Of a DNA stretch of 64,000 nt, positions 50,414 to 58,207 are shown one piece after another. The translations under genes and the position numbers were made by a program. A model generated the notes under the pieces. That model was given only the letters and a program-made list of their open reading frames with translations, was not told where the DNA came from and did not search any database. Every line of letters starts with the position of its first letter. Position 1 is the first letter of the stretch. Source of the stretch: Novosphingobium sp. (lineage in GTDB: Bacteria; Pseudomonadota; Alphaproteobacteria; Sphingomonadales; Sphingomonadaceae); contig NZ_JAHEBV010000008.1 of assembly GCF_024642085.1 (NCBI RefSeq), forward strand, positions 1-64,000. Reading direction: 5' to 3'.

Positions 50414-51474
50414 CCTTGATGGCCCCCGCAGGATTCGCGGATCGTGATCTGGGTGGGAAGCCGTTCCGACCTGACTTCGTGGCCGGTCATCAATCGCAGT
50501 AACTTCGCTACCAGCAGGTCGCCGGCCAGAATCGGATCCTGCCGCATGCTCGTCAACTTGGGTCGGATGAAGTCTGCGATCTCGCTGTCATCATAGCCGA
50601 TCACCGAGACGTCGCCGGGAACGGCAAGACCGCGGCGCAGCAGCGCCTCGATCGCGCCGGCCGCGATGTAGTCCGATGAGGTGACCAAGCCATCGAACGC
50701 GATCGCCTGATCAAGCAATTCCTCGACTGCATCGTTGCCGGCGTTGCGGCCGGGACCATGTGGTCGCATCATCACATTTCCATGGGCATATCCTGATGCA
50801 GCGTGGGCCGCCTTGAAGCCGGCCACCCGTGCCGCAAGCTGGGACAGCCCGGTCTGCGCCGACGTGATCGGAGCGGCCTGCCCGACAAATGCGATGCGCC
50901 GTCGTCCGAGCTCGAGCAAATGACGTGTGGCGCGAAGGCTGCCTTCGAAATTGTCGCTCCCGACCGAGCAATACTTCTGGTCCGGTGCATCGACGCCCCA
51001 GACCACGAACGGTCGCGGCCCGCCGGCAAGACTGTTCAGGCCAGCATGAAACTGCGATTGGCCAACAAAGATAATCCCGTGATAGGGATGTTCAGCCATA
51101 AATTTGATCAAGCTCCTGTCATCGAAGGGTGACTGTGACGACACCGAGAAATCGACGCCGTGGTCGCGCATCGCCGCACCGATTCCGCCCAGTAGATTAA
51201 GTTCGAACGAGTTGGCCAGTGGACTTCCTGCGGTGAGGGCCACCGGCATGACCACGCAGACCGAACTCGATCGGCTGGGCCGCCGCACGCGGATCTTGCG
51301 TGGCAGTTTGGAACTTGTGTCAGCACTGTAGCCTTGCGCCTCGGCCAAGGCCAACACGCGAATTTTGGTTTCTGGTGTAATCGCCGGATGGTCGGCCAGA
51401 ACCCGAGAGACCGTTGCTATGGACACGCCGGCTGCAGCTGCGATGTCCGCCAATCTCGGCTTTCCGCTGCGCAT
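50407..51474 (-). CDS. LacI family transcriptional regulator
   Basis: 355 residues. The LacI helix-turn-helix and hinge are RLADIAAAAGVSIATVSRVLADHPAITPETKIRV at about residues 7-40, followed by a periplasmic-binding-protein-like sensor domain with GIIFVGQSQF, VVWGVDAPDQ and VSVIGYDDSEIADFIRPKLTSMRQD. It is expected to bind a sugar and repress the receptor operon and the MFS gene in its absence. The start at 51474 (MRSGKPRLAD) is preferred to 51489. An inverted repeat lies 17 bp upstream. Confidence 0.92.
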   Translation of the reverse strand: MRSGKPRLADIAAAAGVSIATVSRVLADHPAITPETKIRVLALAEAQGYSADTSSKLPRKIRVRRPSRSSSVCVVMPVALTAGSPLANSFELNLLGGIGAAMRDHGVDFSVSSQSPFDDRSLIKFMAEHPYHGIIFVGQSQFHAGLNSLAGGPRPFVVWGVDAPDQKYCSVGSDNFEGSLRATRHLLELGRRRIAFVGQAAPITSAQTGLSQLAARVAGFKAAHAASGYAHGNVMMRPHGPGRNAGNDAVEELLDQAIAFDGLVTSSDYIAAGAIEALLRRGLAVPGDVSVIGYDDSEIADFIRPKLTSMRQDPILAGDLLVAKLLRLMTGHEVRSERLPTQITIRESCGGHQGQ

Positions 51475-52112
51475 TGAATCACGCCTCATTGAGCAATTTG
51501 CATCACAGATTGCTCCGGAACCCTGGTCTGAGCAACAGACTTCATGAATGAAAGGTCACTTGAGGAACTTGCGGGCGAGCAAATTTCGGCGTTGATTGCA
51601 AGATCACCAATCCTCCACAATTCGGCAAAAGGACGCGCGCCGCGAACCAACATCGAATCCCGACAGGCAAAGTCGTCCAACATTTCAGCCATGGGGCTGA
51701 ATTGTCTATCTGTTTGTTCCCGCAAACTGAGCGGACGGTTAGCTCCTCATCGAGGCGTTCTGTAAGCTGCCGCTCAATCATCGTAGCCCACACGTCGGCA
51801 ATTGGGCCGATTGCTGACTTGCGGGTTTCGGTCAGCTTTGAAGAGGTAGCCGCCGTTTCTGGAGCGCGGCTAATGGCAATACTGGCCCCGGAATTCGTCG
51901 GTTTCGAACTCAGGAGCAGTTGGCACCAGCCAACTAGGGCATTGGAGCTCAAAATATGGTCGAGCGCCGGCTGCCATGTGGTCGTGCAAATTCTGTACTA
52001 CCACGGCAAAGGATGCCAACGTGCTTGGTCTCGACAATAGCGGCATTTCACTGATGTTCGGACGCGGATGCCTCAGTCAACCGTTACAAGCGAAATATGA
52101 ACGGAGAAGAGG
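51475..52112. other. 638-bp gap between LacI and GH63-like genes
   Basis: Divergent promoters for the regulator and the hydrolase should lie here. An inverted repeat GAGCAAT/ATTGCTC at 51491-51515 with an 11-base spacer is near the regulator start. A minus-strand open frame at 51542-51952 has a composition more like a degraded dispersed repeat than a protein, and I do not annotate it. The distance of 600 bp is unusually long for this compact genome. Confidence 0.5.
51491..51515. repeat. Inverted repeat before LacI gene
   Basis: GAGCAAT (51491-51497) and ATTGCTC (51509-51515), 7-bp arms around 11 bases, just upstream of the regulator start. Possible autoregulatory site or leader hairpin; the sequence differs from the palindromes near 49050. 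Confidence 0.35.
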
Positions 52113-53471
52113 TTGGATCATCTATCCCGGCGGCGCTTGCTTGGTGCCGGAACCGTTGGACTTGCCGCCGCGGCGACTTTGTCGGCAACCAGGGTTCATG
52201 CGGCACAAGCCCCGGTGTGGGATCGGGCCCACCGCCGTGCGCAGGCTCAGCCTATTGTCGACTACCTTGCTGCAAACGGAGCGAAGTTGCTGCGTGAACC
52301 ACAGGGCGCAATCGCACTGCCGAGCATCTCGCCCAGCCTGCCGGGCAAAGAATACAGTGCGCAGCTGTGGGATTGGGACACCCTTTGGACGAGTACCGCC
52401 TTGTTCAAGCTGGCCGACTTCATGGCTGATCCCGCGTTCAGCGCCCGGCTGACCCGTCATGTCGAGGGCAGCCTGCTGACATTCTTCCAGCATCAGAGGC
52501 GTGAGGGGAGGATTCCGCTTGTCATCAATCCGGTGATGCCTCCCGATGGCGGCCTCAGGATGGACGCGCCCAACCATCAGAATCAGGCCAAGCCGGTGTT
52601 CGGGCAACTCGCACTGCTGCTTGCCGATCGCACTGGCAGCGCCGAATTCCTGCGTCCGCACTTCGAACCGCTGCTGCGATTTTACGAGAGCTGGTATCTG
52701 GGCAACATGTCGAAGCCTGGGCTGTTCGTCTGGGGAGACGATGTCTGTATCGGTAACGACAACGATCCGACCACTTATGGACGTCCCTACTTCTCATCCG
52801 CAAACTTGCTGCTCAATTGCCTCTTCTACCAAGATCTGGGTGCCGCGTTGACGCTTGCGCAGCGGCTCGGACGGCCCGCAGCGGAACAGGCATCGCTCGC
52901 CGCGCGGCGTCAGGCCCTCGGCGATGCTATTCAGCGGCATTGCTGGGACGAGCGCGACGCGTTCTACTACACAGCCGACGTGCAAGTCGTTGACCGGCGG
53001 TCCGAACTGCTTCCGGGAATTCCGCAGGGCATGGCGACGAGCTGGCAGGTTCTGCCTTTGCGTATCCAGACCTTTACCGGGTTTTTGCCGCTTTGGTGTG
53101 GGCTGGCAAGCCCGGCGCAGGCTGCGCGACTGCTGGAACGCAACTGGTTTGCCGACGACCGTTTGCGCGGCGCATGGGGTGTGCGCTCGCTCGGGCGGCA
53201 GGAGCCGATGTATTCGATGGTGGCCAGCGGCAACCCAAGCAACTGGCTCGGGCCAGTGTGGATCATTGCCAATTATTTCGTCTGGAAGGGGCTGGTCGCT
53301 TACGGTCAGACACAGGCTGCCGATGCGCTGGCCAGTGATACGGTCCGATTGCTGGTCAAGAGCCTTGCGGAAACCGGAAGTCTCAACGAATATTACCACC
53401 CGGACACAGGCGCGGCGCTTAGCCATCCCGGTTTTATGGACTGGGACATGCTGGTGCTGGAAATGATCTGA
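52113..53471 (+). CDS. Exported GH63/trehalase-like glycoside hydrolase
   Basis: 452 residues with a Tat-type signal (SRRRLLGAGTVGLAAAA, cut near 31), so it is exported folded. The (alpha/alpha)6-barrel pattern is clear: YSAQLWDWDTLWTSTALFKL near 85, the middle motif GDDVCIGNDNDPTTYG, then GNPSNWLGPVWIIANYFVWKGL and LNEYYHPDTGAALSHPGFMDWDML at the end. These are features shared by GH63 mannosylglycerate/glucosylglycerate hydrolases and trehalases; the substrate is probably a glucoside, but I cannot choose. It starts at TTG after GGAGAAGAGG. Its location beside LacI suggests it belongs to the sugar locus. Confidence 0.82.
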   Translation: MDHLSRRRLLGAGTVGLAAAATLSATRVHAAQAPVWDRAHRRAQAQPIVDYLAANGAKLLREPQGAIALPSISPSLPGKEYSAQLWDWDTLWTSTALFKLADFMADPAFSARLTRHVEGSLLTFFQHQRREGRIPLVINPVMPPDGGLRMDAPNHQNQAKPVFGQLALLLADRTGSAEFLRPHFEPLLRFYESWYLGNMSKPGLFVWGDDVCIGNDNDPTTYGRPYFSSANLLLNCLFYQDLGAALTLAQRLGRPAAEQASLAARRQALGDAIQRHCWDERDAFYYTADVQVVDRRSELLPGIPQGMATSWQVLPLRIQTFTGFLPLWCGLASPAQAARLLERNWFADDRLRGAWGVRSLGRQEPMYSMVASGNPSNWLGPVWIIANYFVWKGLVAYGQTQAADALASDTVRLLVKSLAETGSLNEYYHPDTGAALSHPGFMDWDMLVLEMI

Positions 53472-53766
53472 CGGACAGTCTGGCGAAAGCGGACGCTAAG
53501 CGCCTGCTGTTTAATGGCGTGAGTTGGTCGGCAGCTGCCGCCGGGCGCTGACGCATCCGGATGACTGCTTATCCCCATTTACGAATTATAAGTTGACCTT
53601 CCGGACAGTCCCAAAGCCGGTCGACCGGTCCCTTGCAAAGGCCCGATGAACGAAGGCAGCTTCTAGAGAGCGATGCTGGTCCGCCAAACGGCCGCTATGT
53701 TGGCAGTAGTGCTCGCAAGCAAGCTGGTGCTTGCAATTTGCTATTGTTGCAGTGCACAATCAGGCG
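53472..53766. other. Gap with palindrome before nasT
   Basis: 295 bp without a gene. A perfect palindrome CCGGTCGACCGG is at 53617-53628, and the TGCAGTGCA box at 53748-53756. The box lies only 10 bp before the nasT start, so it overlaps the expected ribosome-binding or promoter region. Confidence 0.5.
53748..53756 (+). promoter_or_regulatory. TGCA-S-TGCA box, copy 1 (nasT)
   Basis: TGCAGTGCA followed by CAA, 10 bp before the nasT start. The same element occurs before the nrtA leader and, with the central base C, before the nirB leader. The near-palindromic form suggests binding by a dimeric regulator. Confidence 0.5.
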
Positions 53767-54348
53767 ATGCGGATTGCGATCGTCGATGAAAGCGCCACGC
53801 GCGCTGCGGTGATCCGCGAGGGGCTGGCGGCGGCCGACGATTGCGAGCTGTTTGTCATTACAGAACGGCGTGGGCTGGTCGCGCAGATCAGCGAAATTGC
53901 ACCCGACATCGTGTTGATCGACCTTGGCAATCCGTCGCGCGATGTGCTGGAGGAATTTTTCGCCGTCAGCCGGGCTTTGGCCAAGCCCATTGCCATGTTC
54001 GTCGACGAATCGGACGATGAGGCCACCGCCGCGTCGGTCGATGCCGGGGTCTCGGCCTATGTCGTCGATGGCCTCGCGGCTCACCGGATCCGGCCACTAC
54101 TAGATCTTGCGGTGCGCCGGTTCCACGCCTTTGCCCGGCTGCAATCCGATCTGGCCGAAGCGCGCGGGGCGCTGGCTGAGCGCCAGACCGTCGACAAGGC
54201 CAAACGCATCCTGATGGACAGCCGCGGCCTGCCCGAACCGGCCGCTTACAAAGAAATGCGCGACGCCGCGATGAAGCAGGGGCGGCGGATCGCCGATATT
54301 GCCGAAGCCATTGTCACGGCCCACAACTTGCTTGGAGGAGGCCGATGA
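53767..54348 (+). CDS. nasT: NasT-type response regulator with ANTAR RNA-binding domain
   Basis: 193 residues. A receiver-like domain (MRIAIVDESATRAAVIREGL, then IVLIDLGNPSRDVLEEFF) is followed by an ANTAR domain, LAEARGALAERQTVDKAKRILMDSRGLPEPAAYKEMRDAAMKQGRRIADIAEAIV. NasT binds two-hairpin RNA leaders and prevents transcription termination at nitrate genes; it is held inactive by NasS without nitrate. The start at 53767 is the family start, and no clear ribosome site precedes it. The stop overlaps the nasS start (ATGA). Expected targets are the leaders at 55600 and 61267. Confidence 0.92.
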   Translation: MRIAIVDESATRAAVIREGLAAADDCELFVITERRGLVAQISEIAPDIVLIDLGNPSRDVLEEFFAVSRALAKPIAMFVDESDDEATAASVDAGVSAYVVDGLAAHRIRPLLDLAVRRFHAFARLQSDLAEARGALAERQTVDKAKRILMDSRGLPEPAAYKEMRDAAMKQGRRIADIAEAIVTAHNLLGGGR

Positions 54349-55553
54349 GCGCCGAACTCACCATTGGTTTTCTGCCGCTAGTCGATGCCTGTCTGCCGAT
54401 TCTGGCCCGGGAACACGGATTCGCCGAGGAGGAAGGCCTGTCGTTGCGGCTGGTCAAGGATATGAGCTGGGCGACGGTACTTGACCGGCTGCTCTATGGC
54501 CACAGCGACGCTGCGCACATGGTTGCGCCGCTGGCGATTGCGACCACGCTGGGGCGCGGCCGACCAGCTCAGCCGTTGTCCGTTCCGTTCGTGCTGGGGC
54601 TTAACGGCAATGCGATTACCATGACGCCAGACTTGGCGGCAAAGGTCCACGCGAAAGGGCACTTGGGCGATCCGACCGAGGTTGGTGCAGCGTTGCGGAC
54701 TGTTGCCGCGGAACGCCGCGAAGCCGGACGCCCGCTGCGTTTTGGCGTGGTCCATCGCTATTCGAGCCACAACTATATGCTGCGTTACTGGCTGGCGGCT
54801 TGCGGCGTGCGGCCTGACAGCGATGTCGAAATTACCACCGTCGCCCCGCCGTTCTGCGCCGACGCGCTCGAAGCTGGCGAGGTCGACGCGATCTGTGTGG
54901 GCGAGCCATGGAACTCTGTCGCAGTGGAGCGCGGAGTGGGCGAGATCGTGCTGGTCACCGCACAAATCTGGCGGCGCGGCGTGGAAAAGGTGCTGGCCCT
55001 GCGCGAATCCGTGCTGGAAGACCGGCGCGGCCACGTTGAAAGCCTGGTCCGCGCACTGCGCAAGGCTGGGCAGCATTTCGTTGATCCGGAACATTGGGAC
55101 GCAAATGCTGCGATTCTGGCCCGGCCTGAATACCTCGACGGCAATGCCGATCTGATCAAGCATGCGATTTCCGATCGCCTGCTGCTCACGCGCGGGGGCG
55201 AACTTGTCCACTATCCCGATTTCATGTTCCAGTACCGCGAGGCGGCGAACTTTCCGTGGGTCAGTCAGGCTGAGTGGCTCTATACCCAGATGGTTCGGTG
55301 GGACGGGATGGCATTTGACCCGCTCGCAGCTGCAAAAGCGGCCCTCACCTTTCGCCCGGATGTCTACCGCAGTGCACTAAAGGGAACCGGTGAGCCGCTT
55401 CCAGGGGCCAATTCGAAGGTCGAAGGAAGTGTGTCAGGACCTCTTGCTGTGGGCACCCAGCAGGGCAATATGACATTGACTAGTGACGGTTTTTTCGACG
55501 GCGGCAGATTCGATCCGGATGACTTGGCAGGATACCTGGCCAAGCGCCCCTGA
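54345..55553 (+). CDS. nasS: Nitrate-sensing NasS protein (NrtA/CmpA-like)
   Basis: 402-residue periplasmic-binding-protein fold of the NrtA family but without signal peptide, so it is cytoplasmic. Shared blocks with NrtA are LTIGFLPLVDACLPILAREHGFAEEEGL, SHNYMLRYWLAACGV, DAICVGEPWNSVAVERG and the C-terminal MVRWDGMAFDPLAAAKAA. NasS binds NasT and frees it when nitrate or nitrite is bound (established for Paracoccus and Azotobacter homologues). It is coupled to nasT by an ATGA overlap. A short leader with terminator separates it from nrtA. Confidence 0.92.
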   Translation: MSAELTIGFLPLVDACLPILAREHGFAEEEGLSLRLVKDMSWATVLDRLLYGHSDAAHMVAPLAIATTLGRGRPAQPLSVPFVLGLNGNAITMTPDLAAKVHAKGHLGDPTEVGAALRTVAAERREAGRPLRFGVVHRYSSHNYMLRYWLAACGVRPDSDVEITTVAPPFCADALEAGEVDAICVGEPWNSVAVERGVGEIVLVTAQIWRRGVEKVLALRESVLEDRRGHVESLVRALRKAGQHFVDPEHWDANAAILARPEYLDGNADLIKHAISDRLLLTRGGELVHYPDFMFQYREAANFPWVSQAEWLYTQMVRWDGMAFDPLAAAKAALTFRPDVYRSALKGTGEPLPGANSKVEGSVSGPLAVGTQQGNMTLTSDGFFDGGRFDPDDLAGYLAKRP

Positions 55554-55567
55554 GGAAAAAATCATGC

Positions 55568-55576
55568 TGCAGTGCA
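55568..55576 (+). promoter_or_regulatory. TGCA-S-TGCA box, copy 2 (nrtA leader)
   Basis: TGCAGTGCA followed by five A bases, 24 bp before the conserved CGAATCGCTTA of the leader. The distance suits a promoter element or activator site just upstream of the transcript start. Confidence 0.5.
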
Positions 55577-55599
55577 AAAAGAGCTTTACGCGCGCGCCC

Positions 55600-55742
55600 C
55601 GAATCGCTTAGTTTCGATTCGAGCAGAGGCGGAAGCGGTCCAGCGTGGGGCCGCATCTTTCCACTCTGCCGCACACAGACATTGCGTGGCAACGGAGCCG
55701 CCCGATCTGATCCTTTTTGGGGTCAAGTCGAGGCGGCTTTTT
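55600..55742 (+). promoter_or_regulatory. ANTAR-type antitermination leader of nrtA
   Basis: Hairpin 1 is CGAATCG (55600-55606) with CGATTCG (55615-55621) around an 8-base loop. A second hairpin AGCCGCC (55696-55702) / GGCGGCT (55732-55738) with an inner stem is followed by TTTTT and acts as an intrinsic terminator 35 bp before the nrtA start. NasT would bind the leader and prevent termination when nitrate is present. Confidence 0.75.
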
Positions 55743-55776
55743 CGTGTTGTTCGCGCACCGGAACAGGGATCACGCG

Positions 55777-57186
55777 ATGAAGACTGCTGGCAAATTTGGG
55801 TTCGACAAGCGTTCGATTTTGGCCGCCCTGCTGCTGGGCTCGGCACTGTCTGGTTGCAGCAAAAGCAGCGCCCCGCCCGAAGGCGGTGACATCGCCAAGG
55901 TCGCGGCGGCCAAGGGGATTGAAAAGTCCGCGCTAAAGCTGGGTTTCATCAAACTTACCGATATGGCCCCGCTGGCTGTCGCTAAGGAAAAGGGCTTCTT
56001 TGCCGAAGAAGGCCTCAACGTCACGCTGGAGCCGCAGGCCAACTGGAAGGTGCTGCTGGACGGCGTTGCCGGTGGGCAGCTTGATGGCGCGCACATGCTG
56101 GCCGGCCAGCCGATCGCCGCCGCCGCTGGGATCGGCGCGAAGGTCAAGCTGGTCGCGCCGCTCAGCCTCGATCTCAACGGCAATGCGATTACGGTCTCAA
56201 ACAAGGTCTGGGACAAGATCGCGCCCGGCCTGCCCAAGGGCGCGGACGGCAAGCCGGTGCACCCGATTGCCGCTTCTGCGCTGAAGCCCGCGATGGCAGC
56301 AGGGCCGCTCAAGTTCGGGATGGTCTTCCCGTTCAGCCCGCACAATTACGAGCTACGCTATTGGCTGGCAGCAGGCGGGATTACGCCGGGTTATTACTTG
56401 CCGGGGGATCTGGCTGGCACCACCGGTGCGCAGGTGCAGATCTCGGTAACGCCGCCGCCGCAGATGCCCGCCACGCTGGAGGCCGGAACGATTGACGGCT
56501 ATTCGGTGGGTGAGCCGTGGAACCAGGCCGCGGTGAAGAAGAAGATCGGCTCACCTGTAATCACCGACGCAGAAATCTTCCCGGACAATCCCGAAAAGGT
56601 TTTCGGGATGACCGATGCCTTTGCTGTCGCCAACCCCAAGACGGTTCAGGCACTGTTGCGGGCGCTGATCAAGGCGCAGCAATGGCTCGATGCCGATGGC
56701 GGCAAAAACCGGGCCGAGGCGGTCAAGATCCTGGCGCTGCCCAAATATGTAGGTGCCGATGCAGAAGTTATCTCGGCCTCGATGACCGGCAAGTTCACCT
56801 TCGCCCAGGGTGACACCCGCGATGCCCCGGGCTTCAACATATTTTTCGGTAAGTTTGCAGGCTACCCCTACTATTCCGACGCGATCTGGAATCTGACTCA
56901 AATGCGCCGCTGGGGCCAGATCGCCAGCGACAAGCCCGACCAGTGGTATTTCGACACGGCCAAAGCGGTCTACCGCCCGGATCTCTACATGACCGCGGCC
57001 AAGAGTCTGGTAAGCGACGGCGCGATCCCGGCTGCAGCCGTGCCCGAAACGGATGGCTTCAAAGCGCCCCAGTCCGGCTTTATCGACGGCATAACCTATG
57101 ATGGCAAACAGCCCAACGCATACCTCGCCAAGTTCCCGATCGGGCTGAAGGCTGGGCAGTCGGTTTCCCCAGCCGGCGTAAAGTGA
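55777..57186 (+). CDS. nrtA: Nitrate ABC transporter substrate-binding lipoprotein
   Basis: 469 residues. The lipoprotein signal has the lipobox LSGC (Cys near 27), so the protein is lipid-anchored in the periplasm. The fold has the nitrate-binding patterns of NrtA: LKLGFIKLTDMAPLAVAKEKGFFAEEGLNV, DGAHMLAGQPIAAAAGIG, LDLNGNAITV, SPHNYELRYWLAAGG and DGYSVGEPWNQAAV. It delivers nitrate or nitrite to NrtB. The start at 55777 is chosen because it begins the signal peptide, 35 bp after the leader terminator. First gene of the nrtA-B-CD-porin unit. Confidence 0.93.
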   Translation: MKTAGKFGFDKRSILAALLLGSALSGCSKSSAPPEGGDIAKVAAAKGIEKSALKLGFIKLTDMAPLAVAKEKGFFAEEGLNVTLEPQANWKVLLDGVAGGQLDGAHMLAGQPIAAAAGIGAKVKLVAPLSLDLNGNAITVSNKVWDKIAPGLPKGADGKPVHPIAASALKPAMAAGPLKFGMVFPFSPHNYELRYWLAAGGITPGYYLPGDLAGTTGAQVQISVTPPPQMPATLEAGTIDGYSVGEPWNQAAVKKKIGSPVITDAEIFPDNPEKVFGMTDAFAVANPKTVQALLRALIKAQQWLDADGGKNRAEAVKILALPKYVGADAEVISASMTGKFTFAQGDTRDAPGFNIFFGKFAGYPYYSDAIWNLTQMRRWGQIASDKPDQWYFDTAKAVYRPDLYMTAAKSLVSDGAIPAAAVPETDGFKAPQSGFIDGITYDGKQPNAYLAKFPIGLKAGQSVSPAGVK

Positions 57187-57199
57187 GGACGTGTTCGAT

Positions 57200-58207
57200 A
57201 TGAATGCCGCACCGACCAGAAAAGTTGATTTCGCGATGGACCACGAAGTCGGTCCGCCTGCTGACGTGGCGGCCCGGTCCGGGCAGGAGGAGCCGTCCAA
57301 ACCGGCGCGACGCCTCCTGCCCGCCGGGTTAGAGCTTCCTCCAGCGCGCGCCATATTCGATGCAATGTGGCCGCCGCTAGCTGGTATCGCGGCCTTCCTC
57401 TTGTTGTGGGCAATTCTGGCCCCGTTGGTGAAGACGTCGCTGGGTACGCTGCCCGGCCCGAGTGACGTATGGCAGGCTTTCCTTGCTCTGATGAGCGAAT
57501 ATTCGGTCGCCCGCGCCGAAGCGGCAGCGGCTGTTGCTGCGGGGTCGAGCTATGCCGGCCCGCCGACTTTCATCGATCAGATCTTCACCTCGCTTGAAAC
57601 AGTGGCACTGGGCTTTGTGCTCGCAACGCTGGTGGCGGTGCCGGTCGGACTGGTTGCAGGCATGTCAAAGCGGATCAATGCAGCGATCAACCCGCTGATC
57701 CAGGTGATGCGCCCGGTTAGCCCGCTGGCCTGGCTGCCGATTGTGACGATGGTGGTGTCCGCCTCAATCAGCGGCGATGACGGGATGCTGCCCAAAAGCT
57801 TCGTGATCTCTGCGGTGGTGGTGATGCTGTGTTCGCTGTGGCCAACGCTGATCAACACGGCGGTTGGCACCGCTTCGATCGACAAGGATTTGCTCAATGT
57901 CGGACGGGTGCTGCGGCTGGGCTGGTTTGCCAAGCTTCGGAGGCTCGTCCTGCCCAGTTCGCTGCCGTACATCTTCACGGGTATGCGGCTCTCGCTGGGC
58001 ACCGGCTGGATGGTGCTGATCGCGGCGGAAATGCTGGCGCAGAACCCCGGGCTGGGCAAATTCGTCTGGGACGAGTTCCAGAACGGTAACGAGAAGTCGC
58101 TGGCGCGGATCATGGTCGCGGTGGTGGTGATCGGCCTGATCGGCTTCCTGCTCGACCGGGTGATGATGGCGATGCAAGCCTTCGTCAGCCGCAACCATAC
58201 GGTGTGA
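57200..58207 (+). CDS. nrtB: Nitrate ABC transporter permease
   Basis: 335-residue inner-membrane permease with about six helices and a charged N-terminal segment of about 50 residues. The inner-membrane component signature is seen as GTASIDKDLLNVGRVLRLGWFAKLRRLVLPSSLPYIFTGMRLSLGTGWMVLIAAEMLA. It would form the nitrate pore of the Nrt complex. ATG 57200 is preferred over GTG 57191 because TGAGGAC is spaced 9 bp from it. Its stop overlaps the GTG of the ATPase gene (GTGA). Confidence 0.93.
   Translation: MNAAPTRKVDFAMDHEVGPPADVAARSGQEEPSKPARRLLPAGLELPPARAIFDAMWPPLAGIAAFLLLWAILAPLVKTSLGTLPGPSDVWQAFLALMSEYSVARAEAAAAVAAGSSYAGPPTFIDQIFTSLETVALGFVLATLVAVPVGLVAGMSKRINAAINPLIQVMRPVSPLAWLPIVTMVVSASISGDDGMLPKSFVISAVVVMLCSLWPTLINTAVGTASIDKDLLNVGRVLRLGWFAKLRRLVLPSSLPYIFTGMRLSLGTGWMVLIAAEMLAQNPGLGKFVWDEFQNGNEKSLARIMVAVVVIGLIGFLLDRVMMAMQAFVSRNHTV

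Noticed and set aside
51542..51952. Minus-strand frame of 136 codons between LacI and GH63-like genes.
   Set aside because: Composition resembles translated intergenic repeat rather than a protein; no start context and no known domain.
53698..53716. Possible sigma-54 promoter TGGCAG...CGC before nasT.
   Set aside because: The -12 GC is displaced by one base from the required spacing, so the match is not convincing.
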